A DNA stretch of 64,000 nt from JAVKFY01 sp040223615 (GTDB lineage: Bacteria; Pseudomonadota; Alphaproteobacteria; GCA-2731375): contig JAVKFY010000053.1 of assembly GCA_040223615.1 (NCBI GenBank), forward strand, positions 1 through 64,000. Reading direction: 5' to 3'. Of this stretch, positions 35,523 through 44,863 are shown one piece after another (within the stretch, counting starts at the first letter, position 1; the number at the start of each line of letters is the position of its first letter). The translations under genes and the position numbers were made by a program. The notes beneath the pieces were generated by a model. That model saw only the letters and a list, made by a program, of their open reading frames with translations, did not search any database and was not told the DNA's origin.

Positions 35523-36624
35523 CACGGCGTCCTTGTAGGTACTGCACGGCGATGCCGAGCGCCTTCTTGATGATGCGCTCGTGCAGGCCGACATAGTCTT
35601 CCAGCACGTCGATCCGGCGCAGCACGTCGTCGATCTCGGCGCGGTCGACGCCGCTGCCGCCTGCGCCGCCATTGGCCGCCGCGCCGGACGGCCCATTGGC
35701 CGGCCCGTTGGTCGGCACCTTGACCGTGATCGGGCCCATCTGCGCTTCACCCGGCCGTGGCCCGCTGGCCACCGTTTCGACCAGGTCATCGACGCTGTCG
35801 TCGAGGATCTGCCGGGTCTCGTGCTCATGCTCCTCGGCGACCTGATGCACGATGGCGCCGTCGATCCGGTGGATCTCTTCCAGGAAGCCGTATAGCAGCA
35901 GGCGCGAGCACAGCGTGTTGATGATGCGCGGCACGCCGCCGGTATGCTCGTAGATCGCGGTGAAGGCGTCGTCGGTGAAACTCGGGTCGTTCTGCCAGTC
36001 GGCGAGCTTCAGCCGGTGCTCGATATAGTCGCGCGTCTCGCGCTCGTTAAGCGGGCCGAGGTGATATGAGGCAATCACCCGCTGGCGCAACTGGTCCAGA
36101 TCCTTCGACGCGAGCAGCGCGCGGAACTGCGGCTGGCCGAGCAAGAAGCACTGCAGCGGCGTGCGGCCCTCGATCTGGAAGTTGGACAGCATCCGCAGCT
36201 CTTCCAGCGTCGGGATCGACAGGTTCTGCGCCTCGTCGACCACCAGCAGCGCGTGCTTGCCCTCGTTGTGGTACGCAGTCAGCAGCGTCTCCAGCCGACG
36301 CAGCAGCGACGCCTTGTCGATACCCTCCGCCTCGATGCCGTAGGCCGAGCAGACCATGCGCAACATGTCGTCGGCGTTGAGCTGCGTGGTGACGATCTTG
36401 GCGGCGACGATCTCGTCCGGGTCCAGCGTTGCCAGCAGGTGCCCGACCATCGTGGTCTTACCCGCGCCGACCTCGCCGGTGATGATGATGAAGCCTTCGC
36501 CCTGGCCGATGCCGTAGGTCAGGTGCGCCAGCGCGCGGCTGTGCACACTGCTGCCAAAGAAGAAGCGCGGATCAGGCGTCAGCTGGAACGGGAGCGTCGA
36601 TAGCCTGTAAAAATCCGCATACAT
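35488..36624 (-). CDS. XrtA-associated AAA ATPase, ExeA-like
   Basis: A 378-aa ATPase of the PEP-CTERM locus type. It starts MYADFYRLSTLPFQLTPDPR, characteristic of ExeA/GspA-like proteins; Walker A is TGEVGAGKTTMVGHL, Walker B LLVVDEAQNLS, and FFLGQPQ-like FLLGQPQFR is sensor 1. Residues 265-360 are a low-complexity linker with a Gly/Ala-rich part, followed by a helix. It probably energises or regulates polysaccharide synthesis or export. It follows the outer-membrane barrel gene by 9 bp and overlaps the deacetylase gene. Confidence 0.93.
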   Translation of the reverse strand: MYADFYRLSTLPFQLTPDPRFFFGSSVHSRALAHLTYGIGQGEGFIIITGEVGAGKTTMVGHLLATLDPDEIVAAKIVTTQLNADDMLRMVCSAYGIEAEGIDKASLLRRLETLLTAYHNEGKHALLVVDEAQNLSIPTLEELRMLSNFQIEGRTPLQCFLLGQPQFRALLASKDLDQLRQRVIASYHLGPLNERETRDYIEHRLKLADWQNDPSFTDDAFTAIYEHTGGVPRIINTLCSRLLLYGFLEEIHRIDGAIVHQVAEEHEHETRQILDDSVDDLVETVASGPRPGEAQMGPITVKVPTNGPANGPSGAAANGGAGGSGVDRAEIDDVLRRIDVLEDYVGLHERIIKKALGIAVQYLQGRRDDEHEHDSDVR

Positions 36625-36633
36625 TATGTTCTA

Positions 36634-38151
36634 CTAAAATGTCTTCCTTACAGTGACAACGACAGAATTCTCGGTCAGCTCGTTGTCGCCGGGCCCTTCG
36701 GTGGTTCGATTCAAGTGCCGAACCGTCAAGCCGGTATTCAACGTATCGCTCAGGCTGTAGTTGAGCGACGTGCTGATCTGGTACCGCCGACTGTCGGCGG
36801 CTGCATTGTCGGCCGTATCGGAGAAAGATCCGTTAACGGACAGGCTCAAATCCGGCCAAAGGCGCCGCGAGAAGCTCCCCGAAACGCCGACTGTCGACGT
36901 ATCGCGCGGCGTCGCGCTGCCGTCGGTGTCGCGGCGGCTCAGGAACCACGACAAACTATACGTATTGCGCAGTCGCGAGCCAGACAACCCCATGCGGAAA
37001 ATGCGCGAGCGAAAAACCACATCGGTGAAGCTCTGGTCGAAGGCCTCTTCGCCCGGCGTGATCGGCAGGCCGGTGCGGGTATCGATCAGGATGCCCGTGA
37101 TCGGATCGGTGGCGACGAACTCGAACGGCTCGGATTCCAGTTCCTGTTGCGTCGTCACCGATTCGCTATAGCTGCCCCTGAGATTCAATGCTGACGAGAA
37201 CCGATAGCTGAACGATCCGTCGTAGCTGACCGATTGGAAGCGCCGGCCGACGCCGAAGCTCAACGTGGTACGCGGCCCCGGCCGCAGGTCGGCGCCGAAA
37301 AGGAAGAAGGCCCCATCGCGGTTGTCGCCGGTCAGCGAGACGTCGCTGAACCCATCGGCGCCGAACCGCACGTAGGGCGTCGCCCAGCGAGTGACCGCGT
37401 AGCTGACCCGGCCCTGGACGTTGCTTCGCTTGAAGGTGTTGCCCGATGCGGCGTTGTTGCCGCCGCTGTCGCGCCGTGTGCGGGTATGCGAGCCGCTGAG
37501 CGACCAAGCGAACTTGCCGAACCTGTTGCCCGAAGAGATCGTCTCCGACACCCCAAAGGTCGTCGAATCGGATGTCGAGTCGGCCGCCGGGTCGTCATTC
37601 TCGTCCAAAACGTCATACATCGACCGCGAAGCGGTTAGTCGCGTCTGCGAGCGGGCCCAGCGGCCAAAGCCAAATTGCAGGGACGGACTCAGCCGGACGT
37701 TGAACACGTCCGACTGGTTGCTGCCGAGGTCTCGACCGGACCCGGATATCGCACCGTTTCGATTGAGGGTTGATCGGCGATAAGACGATGAAGCATCGAG
37801 AAACAGGTGGTCCTCGAACAACTCCGCATTGGCTGCGCCGGTGATCTGCGGTGTGTAGCCGCCAAGACCGTCGGTTTCGGCGTAGTGCTCTGCGCTGACC
37901 GATGCGCTCAGATTCAATCTGAGCCGGCCCCCGGTGCCCCGCAGCTGGAAACCCGGCCGCGCGGTGAACACCAGATCCGATTCGGCCCCCGAATTTACGC
38001 CGCGGACATTGTCGGTGTATTCGACGCTACCCGAGATCGACGGATCCAGGCGCCATGTCGCCGCGGTGCTAGCGCCGCATCCCAACACCGTCGCCGCCAG
38101 CGCCACAATCGCGCCAGATACGAGCCCTCGCCCCCAGAACATGCCTCGCAT
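36634..38151 (-). CDS. PEP-CTERM-associated outer-membrane beta-barrel protein
   Basis: A 505-aa exported protein with a signal peptide at residues 1-30. The segment VLGCGAST could be a lipoprotein signal or a signal-peptidase-I site. The mature part consists of alternating polar/aromatic beta strands (SVEYTDNVRG, FSYRFSSALNLRGSYSES) and ends in Phe (VVVTVRKTF), a beta-barrel assembly signal. This matches the large TIGR03016-type barrel of exosortase loci, probably an exopolysaccharide channel. Composition is less GC-rich than neighbouring enzymes, as expected for Asn/Ser/Thr-rich barrels. It lies between the kinase and ATPase genes. Confidence 0.88.
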   Translation of the reverse strand: MRGMFWGRGLVSGAIVALAATVLGCGASTAATWRLDPSISGSVEYTDNVRGVNSGAESDLVFTARPGFQLRGTGGRLRLNLSASVSAEHYAETDGLGGYTPQITGAANAELFEDHLFLDASSSYRRSTLNRNGAISGSGRDLGSNQSDVFNVRLSPSLQFGFGRWARSQTRLTASRSMYDVLDENDDPAADSTSDSTTFGVSETISSGNRFGKFAWSLSGSHTRTRRDSGGNNAASGNTFKRSNVQGRVSYAVTRWATPYVRFGADGFSDVSLTGDNRDGAFFLFGADLRPGPRTTLSFGVGRRFQSVSYDGSFSYRFSSALNLRGSYSESVTTQQELESEPFEFVATDPITGILIDTRTGLPITPGEEAFDQSFTDVVFRSRIFRMGLSGSRLRNTYSLSWFLSRRDTDGSATPRDTSTVGVSGSFSRRLWPDLSLSVNGSFSDTADNAAADSRRYQISTSLNYSLSDTLNTGLTVRHLNRTTEGPGDNELTENSVVVTVRKTF

Positions 38152-38194
38152 CGCCTATCGGTGGTTCCAAGCAGCAGTCTAGGACCAGCCGCTA

Positions 38195-39280
38195 CTAGTA
38201 CCCGTAGGCATAGGAGCCGAACTGATCCCCCGCACTGTCCGATGTCGCCTTGTTTAACACAAGTGAGATGTTGGGGCACGCACTTAACATGGAAAGTGAG
38301 GTTTCCACGTTCTTCTGTGCGGTCTCCTCCGCCTCCACGACGAACACGATCTGGCCAACATGCATGGCCAGCACCGAGGCCTCAGACGCGGCGAGCACCG
38401 GCGGCGTGTCGATCACGATGATGCGGTCGGCGTAGCGCCGCGCCATCTCGGTTACCACGTGGTCCATCCGCTGGCTGGCGAACAGCTCGGTCGGGTTTGG
38501 CCGCGGCTGTCCGGCCGGCAGCAGCGTCAGGTTCGGCACGTTGGTACGCAGCAGCACGTCGGCCAGGTCGCGCTTCTGGTCGGCCAGGACGTCGAGCAGG
38601 CCCGGACGCGGCATCGGCACGCCGAGCACCGACATCGCCGAATGGCCGGCCTCGGCGCGGTGCATGTCGGCGTCGACCAGCAGAACGTTGAGGTCGCGCT
38701 CGCTGGCGATGCTCATCGCCAGGTTCACCGCGGTGAAGGTCTTGCCTTCGCGCGGTTGGCTGGAGGTGACCATGATCAGGTTGCCGTTGCGCAGCCGGTC
38801 GCTGCCCGTGGCCAGCGCCTTCAGCAACAGCGGCCGCTTGATGATCCGGTATTCCTCCAGGATGCGCGAACGCTCGCCGGCTGGCGTGACCATGCCGGCC
38901 AGCTGCATCTTGACCAGTTCCAGATCGACGTAGTTCTCCGCGTCCCGGTCTTCCGGTTCCGGCGAGCGCGCCACCGGGGCCGCCGGGCGCGGCGCCGGCT
39001 CGGCAGCGGCTTGCGGTGCCGGCTGCCGCGGCGCTGGGGCCGCCTTGGCTTCGGCCGGCTTCGGTGACGCCGGTGCGGCGGCCTCCGGCGCCGGCTTCGG
39101 CTGTACCGGAGCCGGTCGCGGCGCAGGCGGGTTGGCCGTGGCCGCCCCGTTCTGCGCGAACCGCTTGGCCGCTTTTTCGATCAGGCTGCCGCCTTCCGCG
39201 CGGTTCATGCGCTCGGCCGCTTTCTGAATCAGATCCGGAGTATCTTTGGTACTCATGGCTTCGACCGCATTGGTTGTCAT
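38195..39280 (-). CDS. XrtA-associated tyrosine autokinase
   Basis: A 361-aa BY-kinase. Residues 1-45 hold two short KAAERMNRAEGGSLIEKAAK-like helices, and 45-105 form an Ala/Pro linker. The ATPase domain has Walker A SSQPREGKTFTAVN, Walker A' LLVDADMHR and Walker B IIVIDTPPVLAAS. The C-terminus GSYAYGY is a short tyrosine cluster for autophosphorylation. It regulates polymerisation and chain length with the Wzz-like protein encoded just upstream, whose stop overlaps the ATG (ATGA at 39277-39280). That overlap fixes the start rather than the internal ATG 39256. Confidence 0.93.
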   Translation of the reverse strand: MTTNAVEAMSTKDTPDLIQKAAERMNRAEGGSLIEKAAKRFAQNGAATANPPAPRPAPVQPKPAPEAAAPASPKPAEAKAAPAPRQPAPQAAAEPAPRPAAPVARSPEPEDRDAENYVDLELVKMQLAGMVTPAGERSRILEEYRIIKRPLLLKALATGSDRLRNGNLIMVTSSQPREGKTFTAVNLAMSIASERDLNVLLVDADMHRAEAGHSAMSVLGVPMPRPGLLDVLADQKRDLADVLLRTNVPNLTLLPAGQPRPNPTELFASQRMDHVVTEMARRYADRIIVIDTPPVLAASEASVLAMHVGQIVFVVEAEETAQKNVETSLSMLSACPNISLVLNKATSDSAGDQFGSYAYGY

Positions 39281-40902
39281 AGCAAGTTCTCGAATTGAGC
39301 AATGATACTGGCCACGTTCACGCGCGGTTCCAGCAGGACAAGTGCCCCATAGATCGCCACCAGGACGGCGCAAACCGAGGCGAATCCGCCGATCTCGGCC
39401 AGCCGTAGCCGGGATCGGCCACTTTGGACGATTTTCGACACCGCCCCCAGAACTGGCAATCCGAACGACTGACGCAGGTTATTGGTTGCGACGAACGACG
39501 TATCGAGCTGCATCAACAGGAAGATGAAACCGCCACCGACGCCAAGGCCGGCCGCCAGCACCATCGACAGCATCAGGGGCCGGTTCGGCGCCGTCGGCAG
39601 GGTCGGCAGCTTCGGCGGATCGACGATGCGGAACTGGATATCGGTCTCCGCGTCCACCGCCTGGGCGATCTTCGCCGACTCGCGCCGCGACAGCAGTTGC
39701 TCGTAGTTGCGCTTGATGATCGAGTAGTCGCGGTTCAGGTTGGACATCGCGGCTTCGATCTGCGGCGCCTGCGCCGCCATCGATTCCAGCTCGACCAGCT
39801 GTTCCTTGATCTTGCCGACCCGGCGCTCGGACTTCGCGACATTCGACTCGGCGTCGACAAGGCGCAACTTGACGTGCTCGTAGAGGGCGTTCGGGATGCG
39901 CTGCTTGCCGCCACCCGTCGTGGTGCTGCCACCGCCGCCACCGCTGGTGCCTTCCGCCGCGACCCGTTCTTTCTCGCTCTCCAGCTGTACCTGCAACGCC
40001 TCCAGCGTGCGCCGCGAGGCGATCACGTCGGGATGCTGATCGGTGTATTTCAGCAGCATCGAGTCCAGGTTGCTCTGCAGGTTGCCGATGCGGCTCTGCA
40101 GGCTGGAGATCGCCGGATCGATCTGTCGCGAATTGTTGTTCAGCACGACCTGGGGTGCCACGTCGACTTCGAGATACTGCGGCACGGTCTCAAGCTGCGT
40201 GCGCAGCTGGTCGCGTGTCAGGATCGCCTCTTCCATCAGCGAGCGGGCATCGCGCAGTTCGCGCTGCATGTCTTCGGCCTTGGCGACGTAGCTGCCTTCG
40301 CGCGACAGCAGCTTGCCATTCTCCGCCCGGAAATCGGCGAGACGCTTTTCCGCCTCCTGCAGTTGGCGCTCGTAGTCCAGCACCTGGCCTTCCAGGAAAG
40401 CGCGCGCCGACTCCATCTCCTGCCGGTTCTCGCCGACATTGTTCTCCACGAAGATGGTCAGCAACGACTGCACCACGCGCTGCGCCACTTTCGGATCGGT
40501 ATGGCTGTAGCTGATCGTGAACAGGTTCGGGCCGGATGCCTTGACATTGATCCCTGCCAGCGTGCTGGCGATCAGCCGATCCATCTCGCGTTCCGACGCG
40601 ATGCCGAGGTCGAGATCCGCCATCCGGATGACCTGCGCCACGTTCGGCCCGCTGAGCAGGGTCTGATTGATCACCCGAACCTGGTCGCGGATGTTCGGGT
40701 TGACCGCAATGCCCTTCAGCAATGGCGTCAGCAGCGTCTCGGTATCGACGTAGATGCGGGTCGACGCGTCGTATTTGTCCGGCATTGCCGCGACGGCGAA
40801 CCAGCCGCCCAAGCAGACCAGCCACGCCATTGCGATCCCAAGCCAGCGGCGGCGCCATAACCCGCGCAGCCACACAGAAATCAAGGATTTTGTGTCTTCC
40901 AT
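39277..40902 (-). CDS. XrtA-system chain-length determinant (Wzz family)
   Basis: A 541-aa inner-membrane polysaccharide co-polymerase. A first membrane segment lies at about residues 22-42, followed by a Wzz domain (KYDASTRIYVDTETLLTPLL) and a long periplasmic coiled coil (about 160-400). A second membrane segment has the PNRPLMLSMVLAAGLGVGGG signature, and there is a final hydrophobic segment near the C-terminus. It controls polymer length with the coupled kinase. ATG 40902 is chosen over an in-frame TTG at 40920. A Gly/Ser/Thr-rich insert around residues 310-330 is unusual but probably only a loop. Confidence 0.92.
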   Translation of the reverse strand: MEDTKSLISVWLRGLWRRRWLGIAMAWLVCLGGWFAVAAMPDKYDASTRIYVDTETLLTPLLKGIAVNPNIRDQVRVINQTLLSGPNVAQVIRMADLDLGIASEREMDRLIASTLAGINVKASGPNLFTISYSHTDPKVAQRVVQSLLTIFVENNVGENRQEMESARAFLEGQVLDYERQLQEAEKRLADFRAENGKLLSREGSYVAKAEDMQRELRDARSLMEEAILTRDQLRTQLETVPQYLEVDVAPQVVLNNNSRQIDPAISSLQSRIGNLQSNLDSMLLKYTDQHPDVIASRRTLEALQVQLESEKERVAAEGTSGGGGGSTTTGGGKQRIPNALYEHVKLRLVDAESNVAKSERRVGKIKEQLVELESMAAQAPQIEAAMSNLNRDYSIIKRNYEQLLSRRESAKIAQAVDAETDIQFRIVDPPKLPTLPTAPNRPLMLSMVLAAGLGVGGGFIFLLMQLDTSFVATNNLRQSFGLPVLGAVSKIVQSGRSRLRLAEIGGFASVCAVLVAIYGALVLLEPRVNVASIIAQFENLL

Positions 40903-41050
40903 CGGACGATCCCGGGTCAATGCCCTTTAGCTAGGTCGCGGCTCAGCCGCGACGGCCCTCGACACGGTCCCTGGCGGAACCGCTCGCGACCCATTACGGC
41001 ACAACTTTCACCGACGCCGCGGTCGCGACGGGAGTTCTGCAAGAAGCGTG

Positions 41051-41668
41051 CTAGAACCAGCTTTGCGGGATGATCAACACGTCGCCGGGCAGCATTTCCA
41101 CGTTTGCCGCCACATCGCCGTCCTTCACCAGGTCGTCGAGACGCACCCGATAGCTCTTCTCGCTGCCATCAACCTGCCGCACGATCACCGCGTCGTTGCC
41201 GGCGGCGAATTCGGTAAGCCCGCCGACCGCGATCATCACGTCGAGAATCGACATGTTTTCCCGATATGGGATGCCCTGCGGCCGTGCCGCCTCGCCGACC
41301 ACGCGAATTTGCTGGTCGAACGGACCCTGGAAGCCCGTCACCAGAACGCTGACGATCGGATCCTGGATGAACTTGGCCAGTTCCACTTCCAGGTCGCGCG
41401 CCAATTCGGTCGGCGTCTTGCCGGCGACCGGGACGTCGTCGATCAGCGGCACCGTCAGGCGGCCGTCGGGCCGCACCGGCAACGTCACCGACAGTTCCGG
41501 GTTGCGCCAGACGAAAATGTTCAGATTGTCGCCGGGGCCAATTCGATAGGCCGGGGTCGGAAAGTCGCCGGCGTCGGCCGGTGCCAGATCACGCTGCGCG
41601 CAGCCGGCCAAGACCAGCATGCCGATCGCCGCAATGCCCACCAGCAGTCCGTGGAGTCGCTTCGCCAT
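41051..41668 (-). CDS. XrtA-associated polysaccharide export lipoprotein (Wza-like)
   Basis: A 205-aa outer-membrane export protein with a lipoprotein signal ending in LVLAGC (Cys about 22). The Poly_export domain begins PAYRIGPGDNLNIFVWRNPEL, followed by a SLBB-type repeat (IRVVGEAARPQGIPYRENMS) and the end GDVLIIPQSWF. It exports the exopolysaccharide across the periplasm and outer membrane. GTG 41671 lies just upstream, but ATG 41668 is the better start. It is first in the minus-strand locus; the 148-bp gap to the Wzz gene (40903-41050) holds no further gene. Confidence 0.93.
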   Translation of the reverse strand: MAKRLHGLLVGIAAIGMLVLAGCAQRDLAPADAGDFPTPAYRIGPGDNLNIFVWRNPELSVTLPVRPDGRLTVPLIDDVPVAGKTPTELARDLEVELAKFIQDPIVSVLVTGFQGPFDQQIRVVGEAARPQGIPYRENMSILDVMIAVGGLTEFAAGNDAVIVRQVDGSEKSYRVRLDDLVKDGDVAANVEMLPGDVLIIPQSWF

Positions 41669-41770
41669 CACCGGATTCCTATCGCCCGTCGGATGTCGTA
41701 TTCATCTGCTCTACTCATTATCAGTGCCCGTGAGTCAAATCAACCATGCACCCCAGAGCTTAACCCGGTC

Positions 41771-42886
41771 CTAATCGATCATGCCTTTACTTGGCGACAA
41801 ACTGCCGCGCAGGTGGTCGGAAAGCGGGCGGCGCAGCTCGATCCAGTTCAGCCGGCCGCTTGGCCTGGCCCCGAGATCGGTCTTGTAGCGCTGCGCTCCA
41901 GCCATGAAATCATAGTGCTGCCGGCCCGCCTTGGCGTGCGCCTCGATGCACAGGTGATGGCTCACCAGGCCAGGGCGGGCACGGTTGTCATCGAAGTATC
42001 GCAGGCCGCTTTGATAGAAATAGACCCGGTCGCCATAAATAAAGTTGTAAAGATACCCGATGTCTTCGTCGCCGGCCGCGACCCGGACCAGTTCAACATG
42101 ACCCTTGTCGAAATTCTCTTCGATCAGCCGACGATGAAAGGTCTCGAAGAAGGGTTCGGCGAACGCGCCGGCGCGGCCGCGTCGGCGCCACGAGGCCTGG
42201 TGCAGCACCTTCAGCCGGGCCATGTAGGCCAGCGCCTCGTCGACGCTCCCCGCCACCGTCAACGCCGGCGGGCGAGCGTAGAAGCGCAGCGAGCGCCGGA
42301 TGTGCTGGCGCACGTTGCGGCTCAACATCGCCAGGTGCCGGTTCGGCGCGTCGAGGTCGGTCAGCGCCAGGCTGAAAACCTCTTTCGAGTCGCGTTCATA
42401 TACCCGCCAGCCGAGCGACCGGGCCAGGTCGGCATAGACCGACGGCACCCCGCCCAGCAGGAACCGGTCCAGCCACGGCCGCGCCCGCGCCTGCAGAAAG
42501 CTCAACGTCGCTCGGCGGATCGCATCGTCATGGCCATGCATGGCCAGCACGCCATTATATTCGATGTAGACGCGGTCATAGCGCTCGTCGCCGAGTTCGC
42601 TCAGTGCCAGCCGGCGCTGCCACGGCAGTGCCACCGGCCCCTCGAACCAGGCCGCGAGACCGACCAGCCGCTCGCCGTCGCGCACCGACATCACCTGCGG
42701 CGTGCGTCCGGTGGCGCGCGCCAGGCAGCCGATCCAGCTCCACGACTGGAAGAACGAATGCGGACAGTCGCGCTGCAACGTCCGCCACGCCGCACCCAAC
42801 GCCTCCAGGTCCGGCTGCGGCGCCAGGTGCGCCGTCAGTCGTCCGATCGCGGCGCCGGCCTGCGGCTCGGCTGACCCGGAATGCAT
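41771..42886 (-). CDS. CelD/BcsL-like GNAT acyltransferase
   Basis: A 371-aa protein with a C-terminal GNAT domain of the Acetyltransf_6/CelD type, common in exopolysaccharide loci. WRTLQRDCPHSFFQSWSWIG opens the family region; LKVLHQASWRRRGRAGAFAEP and YNFIYGDRVYFYQSGLRY are typical of the acetyl-CoA-binding part. It probably acylates a sugar or lipid intermediate. Its ATG (42886) is the reverse complement of the ATG of the divergent homologue at 42881; both use one ATGCAT palindrome. The two proteins are related only distantly. Confidence 0.85.
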   Translation of the reverse strand: MHSGSAEPQAGAAIGRLTAHLAPQPDLEALGAAWRTLQRDCPHSFFQSWSWIGCLARATGRTPQVMSVRDGERLVGLAAWFEGPVALPWQRRLALSELGDERYDRVYIEYNGVLAMHGHDDAIRRATLSFLQARARPWLDRFLLGGVPSVYADLARSLGWRVYERDSKEVFSLALTDLDAPNRHLAMLSRNVRQHIRRSLRFYARPPALTVAGSVDEALAYMARLKVLHQASWRRRGRAGAFAEPFFETFHRRLIEENFDKGHVELVRVAAGDEDIGYLYNFIYGDRVYFYQSGLRYFDDNRARPGLVSHHLCIEAHAKAGRQHYDFMAGAQRYKTDLGARPSGRLNWIELRRPLSDHLRGSLSPSKGMID

Positions 42887-43978
42887 GTCGCCGCGTACCC
42901 GTCGCTAGATGCGCTGCCGGCCGGCTTCCAGGCCCTGCTGGAGGCAAGCGGCGCCAGGGACTTTCAGAATGGCCGCGCCTGGTACGCGAATTTCATGGCG
43001 ACTTGCCTCGATCCGGGCGACCGACCGGTTCTGGTTGCGGTGACGGGCGATGACGGTGCTCCCCTTGTTCTTTTGCCGTTGCGCCATTTGGGACACAAGC
43101 AGCATGCCAGCATCGGGCGGGAGTTGGCGAGCCTCGCCAACTTCTACACCTGCACGTTCCGCCCGGCCATGGCGCCGATGCCGCCGGCCGAACAGGCCCG
43201 CGCCGTGGCCGCCGCGTTGACCGGTGTCCGCGACCGGTTCGACGTGGTGGACCTGAATACGCTGCCGGCCGACGAACCGCTGTATCAGGCGCTGCCGACG
43301 GCGCTGGCGGACGCAGGCATGTGGCACCAGGCCTATGAACATTTCGGTAACTGGTACGAAGCCATGCCGGCGGAGCCTGACGCCTACCTGGCGGCGCGGC
43401 CGTCGAGCCTGCGCAACACCGTGACCCGCAAGGGCCGGCGCCTGGCGCGCGATGGCAATGCCCGATTCGAGATTGCCCGCGACCGGGCGGCGCTTGCACC
43501 GGCGCTCGCCGCCTATCAGCGGATCTACGCCGCGAGCTGGAAGGAGCCGGAGCCCTACCCCGACTTCACCGCCGGGCTGGCGCACGCCGCCGCCGATGCC
43601 GGCGCGCTGCGGCTTGGCCTGTGCTGGATCGACGACCAGCCGGCCGCCGCCCAGCTCTGGCTGACCCAGGACGGCCGCGCGACGATCTTCAAGCTGGCCT
43701 ACGACGAGCGTTTCAAGGCGGCCTCGGCCGGCTCGCTGCTGACCTGGCACATGGTGCGGGCAGCGATTGTCGACGACGGCGTCACCGAGATCGACTACGG
43801 CCGCGGCGACCACGCCTACAAGCGCGACTGGCTCGACCAGCGCCGCGCCCGCGGCGGCCTGCTGGTGTTCAACCCTTCGACCCCGGCCGGCTGGCTATCG
43901 GCCGCGCGCCACCTCGGCGGCGTCTGGCTGCGTCGCCGGCTGCGCGGCGCCCGGGCCGACACCCCGGCCAACGATTGA
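42881..43978 (+). CDS. CelD-like GNAT acyltransferase (divergent partner)
   Basis: A 365-aa Acetyltransf_6/CelD-type protein: YPSLDALPAGFQALLEA near the start, NTVTRKGRRLARDGNARFEI in the middle, IYAASWKEPEPYPDF and FKLAYDERFKAASAGSLLTW in the GNAT core. It probably modifies exopolysaccharide precursors. The start codon is shared as ATGCAT with the opposite-strand gene, so no intergenic promoter is possible and its promoter must lie inside 41771-42886. It is followed after 59 bp by a GT2 gene on the same strand. Confidence 0.85.
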   Translation: MHVAAYPSLDALPAGFQALLEASGARDFQNGRAWYANFMATCLDPGDRPVLVAVTGDDGAPLVLLPLRHLGHKQHASIGRELASLANFYTCTFRPAMAPMPPAEQARAVAAALTGVRDRFDVVDLNTLPADEPLYQALPTALADAGMWHQAYEHFGNWYEAMPAEPDAYLAARPSSLRNTVTRKGRRLARDGNARFEIARDRAALAPALAAYQRIYAASWKEPEPYPDFTAGLAHAAADAGALRLGLCWIDDQPAAAQLWLTQDGRATIFKLAYDERFKAASAGSLLTWHMVRAAIVDDGVTEIDYGRGDHAYKRDWLDQRRARGGLLVFNPSTPAGWLSAARHLGGVWLRRRLRGARADTPAND

Positions 43979-44037
43979 CGGGTTTCCATCGCGCCGACAA
44001 TCGGGCATCTATGCGCACCGCTGTACCGGGAGCTTCG

Positions 44038-44841
44038 ATGCGCGTTTCCGCCGTCATCCTGTCGTTCAACTCCGCCGGCTATCTTGAGAGCTGCCTGAAC
44101 GCGCTGATCGCCGCGCTCGGCGACCACGATGACGCGGACGAGATCGTTGTCGTCGAGAATGGCTCGAGCGACAGCAGCGCCGACATCCTGCGCCGCTTCG
44201 AGGCCGACCATCCCGGACTGGTGCACGGCATCTACAATGACGAGAATCTCGGCACCACGGTCTCGCGCAACCAGGCGCTGCGCCGTGCCACCGGGCGCTA
44301 CGTGCTGATCCTGGACTCCGATGCGACGGTGGCGCCGGACATGCTGGAACCGTTGATGGCCCGGCTCGACGCCGATTCCACCATCGGCCTGGTGGCCCCG
44401 AAGCTGACCTATCCGGACGGCCGGTTGCAGATGTCGACCGACGTGTTCCCGACGCTGACCCGCAAGGTGCAGCGCTTCTTCGCGCTGAAGGCGATGGAGA
44501 ACGCCGCCGACGCCGCGCCGGTCGAGGCGGTCGAGGTCGACTACGCGATCTCCGCCTTCTGGCTGCTGCCGCGCGCGGCGGTGGACAGGGTCGGCCTGTT
44601 CGACGAGGCGATCTTCTACTCGCCCGAGGACGTCGACTATTGCTTGCGCATCTGGGCCGCTGGCTTCCGTATCGTCTATGACCCGACCGTCTCCGCGGTG
44701 CACGACGCCCAGGAACTGTCGCGCGGCGCCAAGCTGTCGTCTTTCGCGCTGCGCCACATCGGCGGCCTGTTCTACCTGTTCCGCAAGCACCGCTACATGT
44801 TCTCGCGGCGCGGCCTGTACCGCCGCTTCGGGCGGCGCTAG
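44038..44841 (+). CDS. Glycosyltransferase family 2
   Basis: A 267-aa GT-A enzyme. The donor-binding fold starts VSAVILSFNSAGYLESCLNAL; the metal/nucleotide motif is LILDSDATV (DxD-like), and the later ED motif is in FYSPEDVDYCLRIW. It resembles rhamnosyl-type GT2 transferases. ATG 44038 has GGGAG about 7 nt upstream and is preferred to ATG 44011. The much longer open frame back to 43621 is a shadow of the acyltransferase gene. It probably adds a sugar in the same glycan pathway as the flanking CelD-like genes. Confidence 0.9.
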   Translation: MRVSAVILSFNSAGYLESCLNALIAALGDHDDADEIVVVENGSSDSSADILRRFEADHPGLVHGIYNDENLGTTVSRNQALRRATGRYVLILDSDATVAPDMLEPLMARLDADSTIGLVAPKLTYPDGRLQMSTDVFPTLTRKVQRFFALKAMENAADAAPVEAVEVDYAISAFWLLPRAAVDRVGLFDEAIFYSPEDVDYCLRIWAAGFRIVYDPTVSAVHDAQELSRGAKLSSFALRHIGGLFYLFRKHRYMFSRRGLYRRFGRR

Positions 44842-44863
44842 GCCGCTTCGCTTTCTGCCACGC

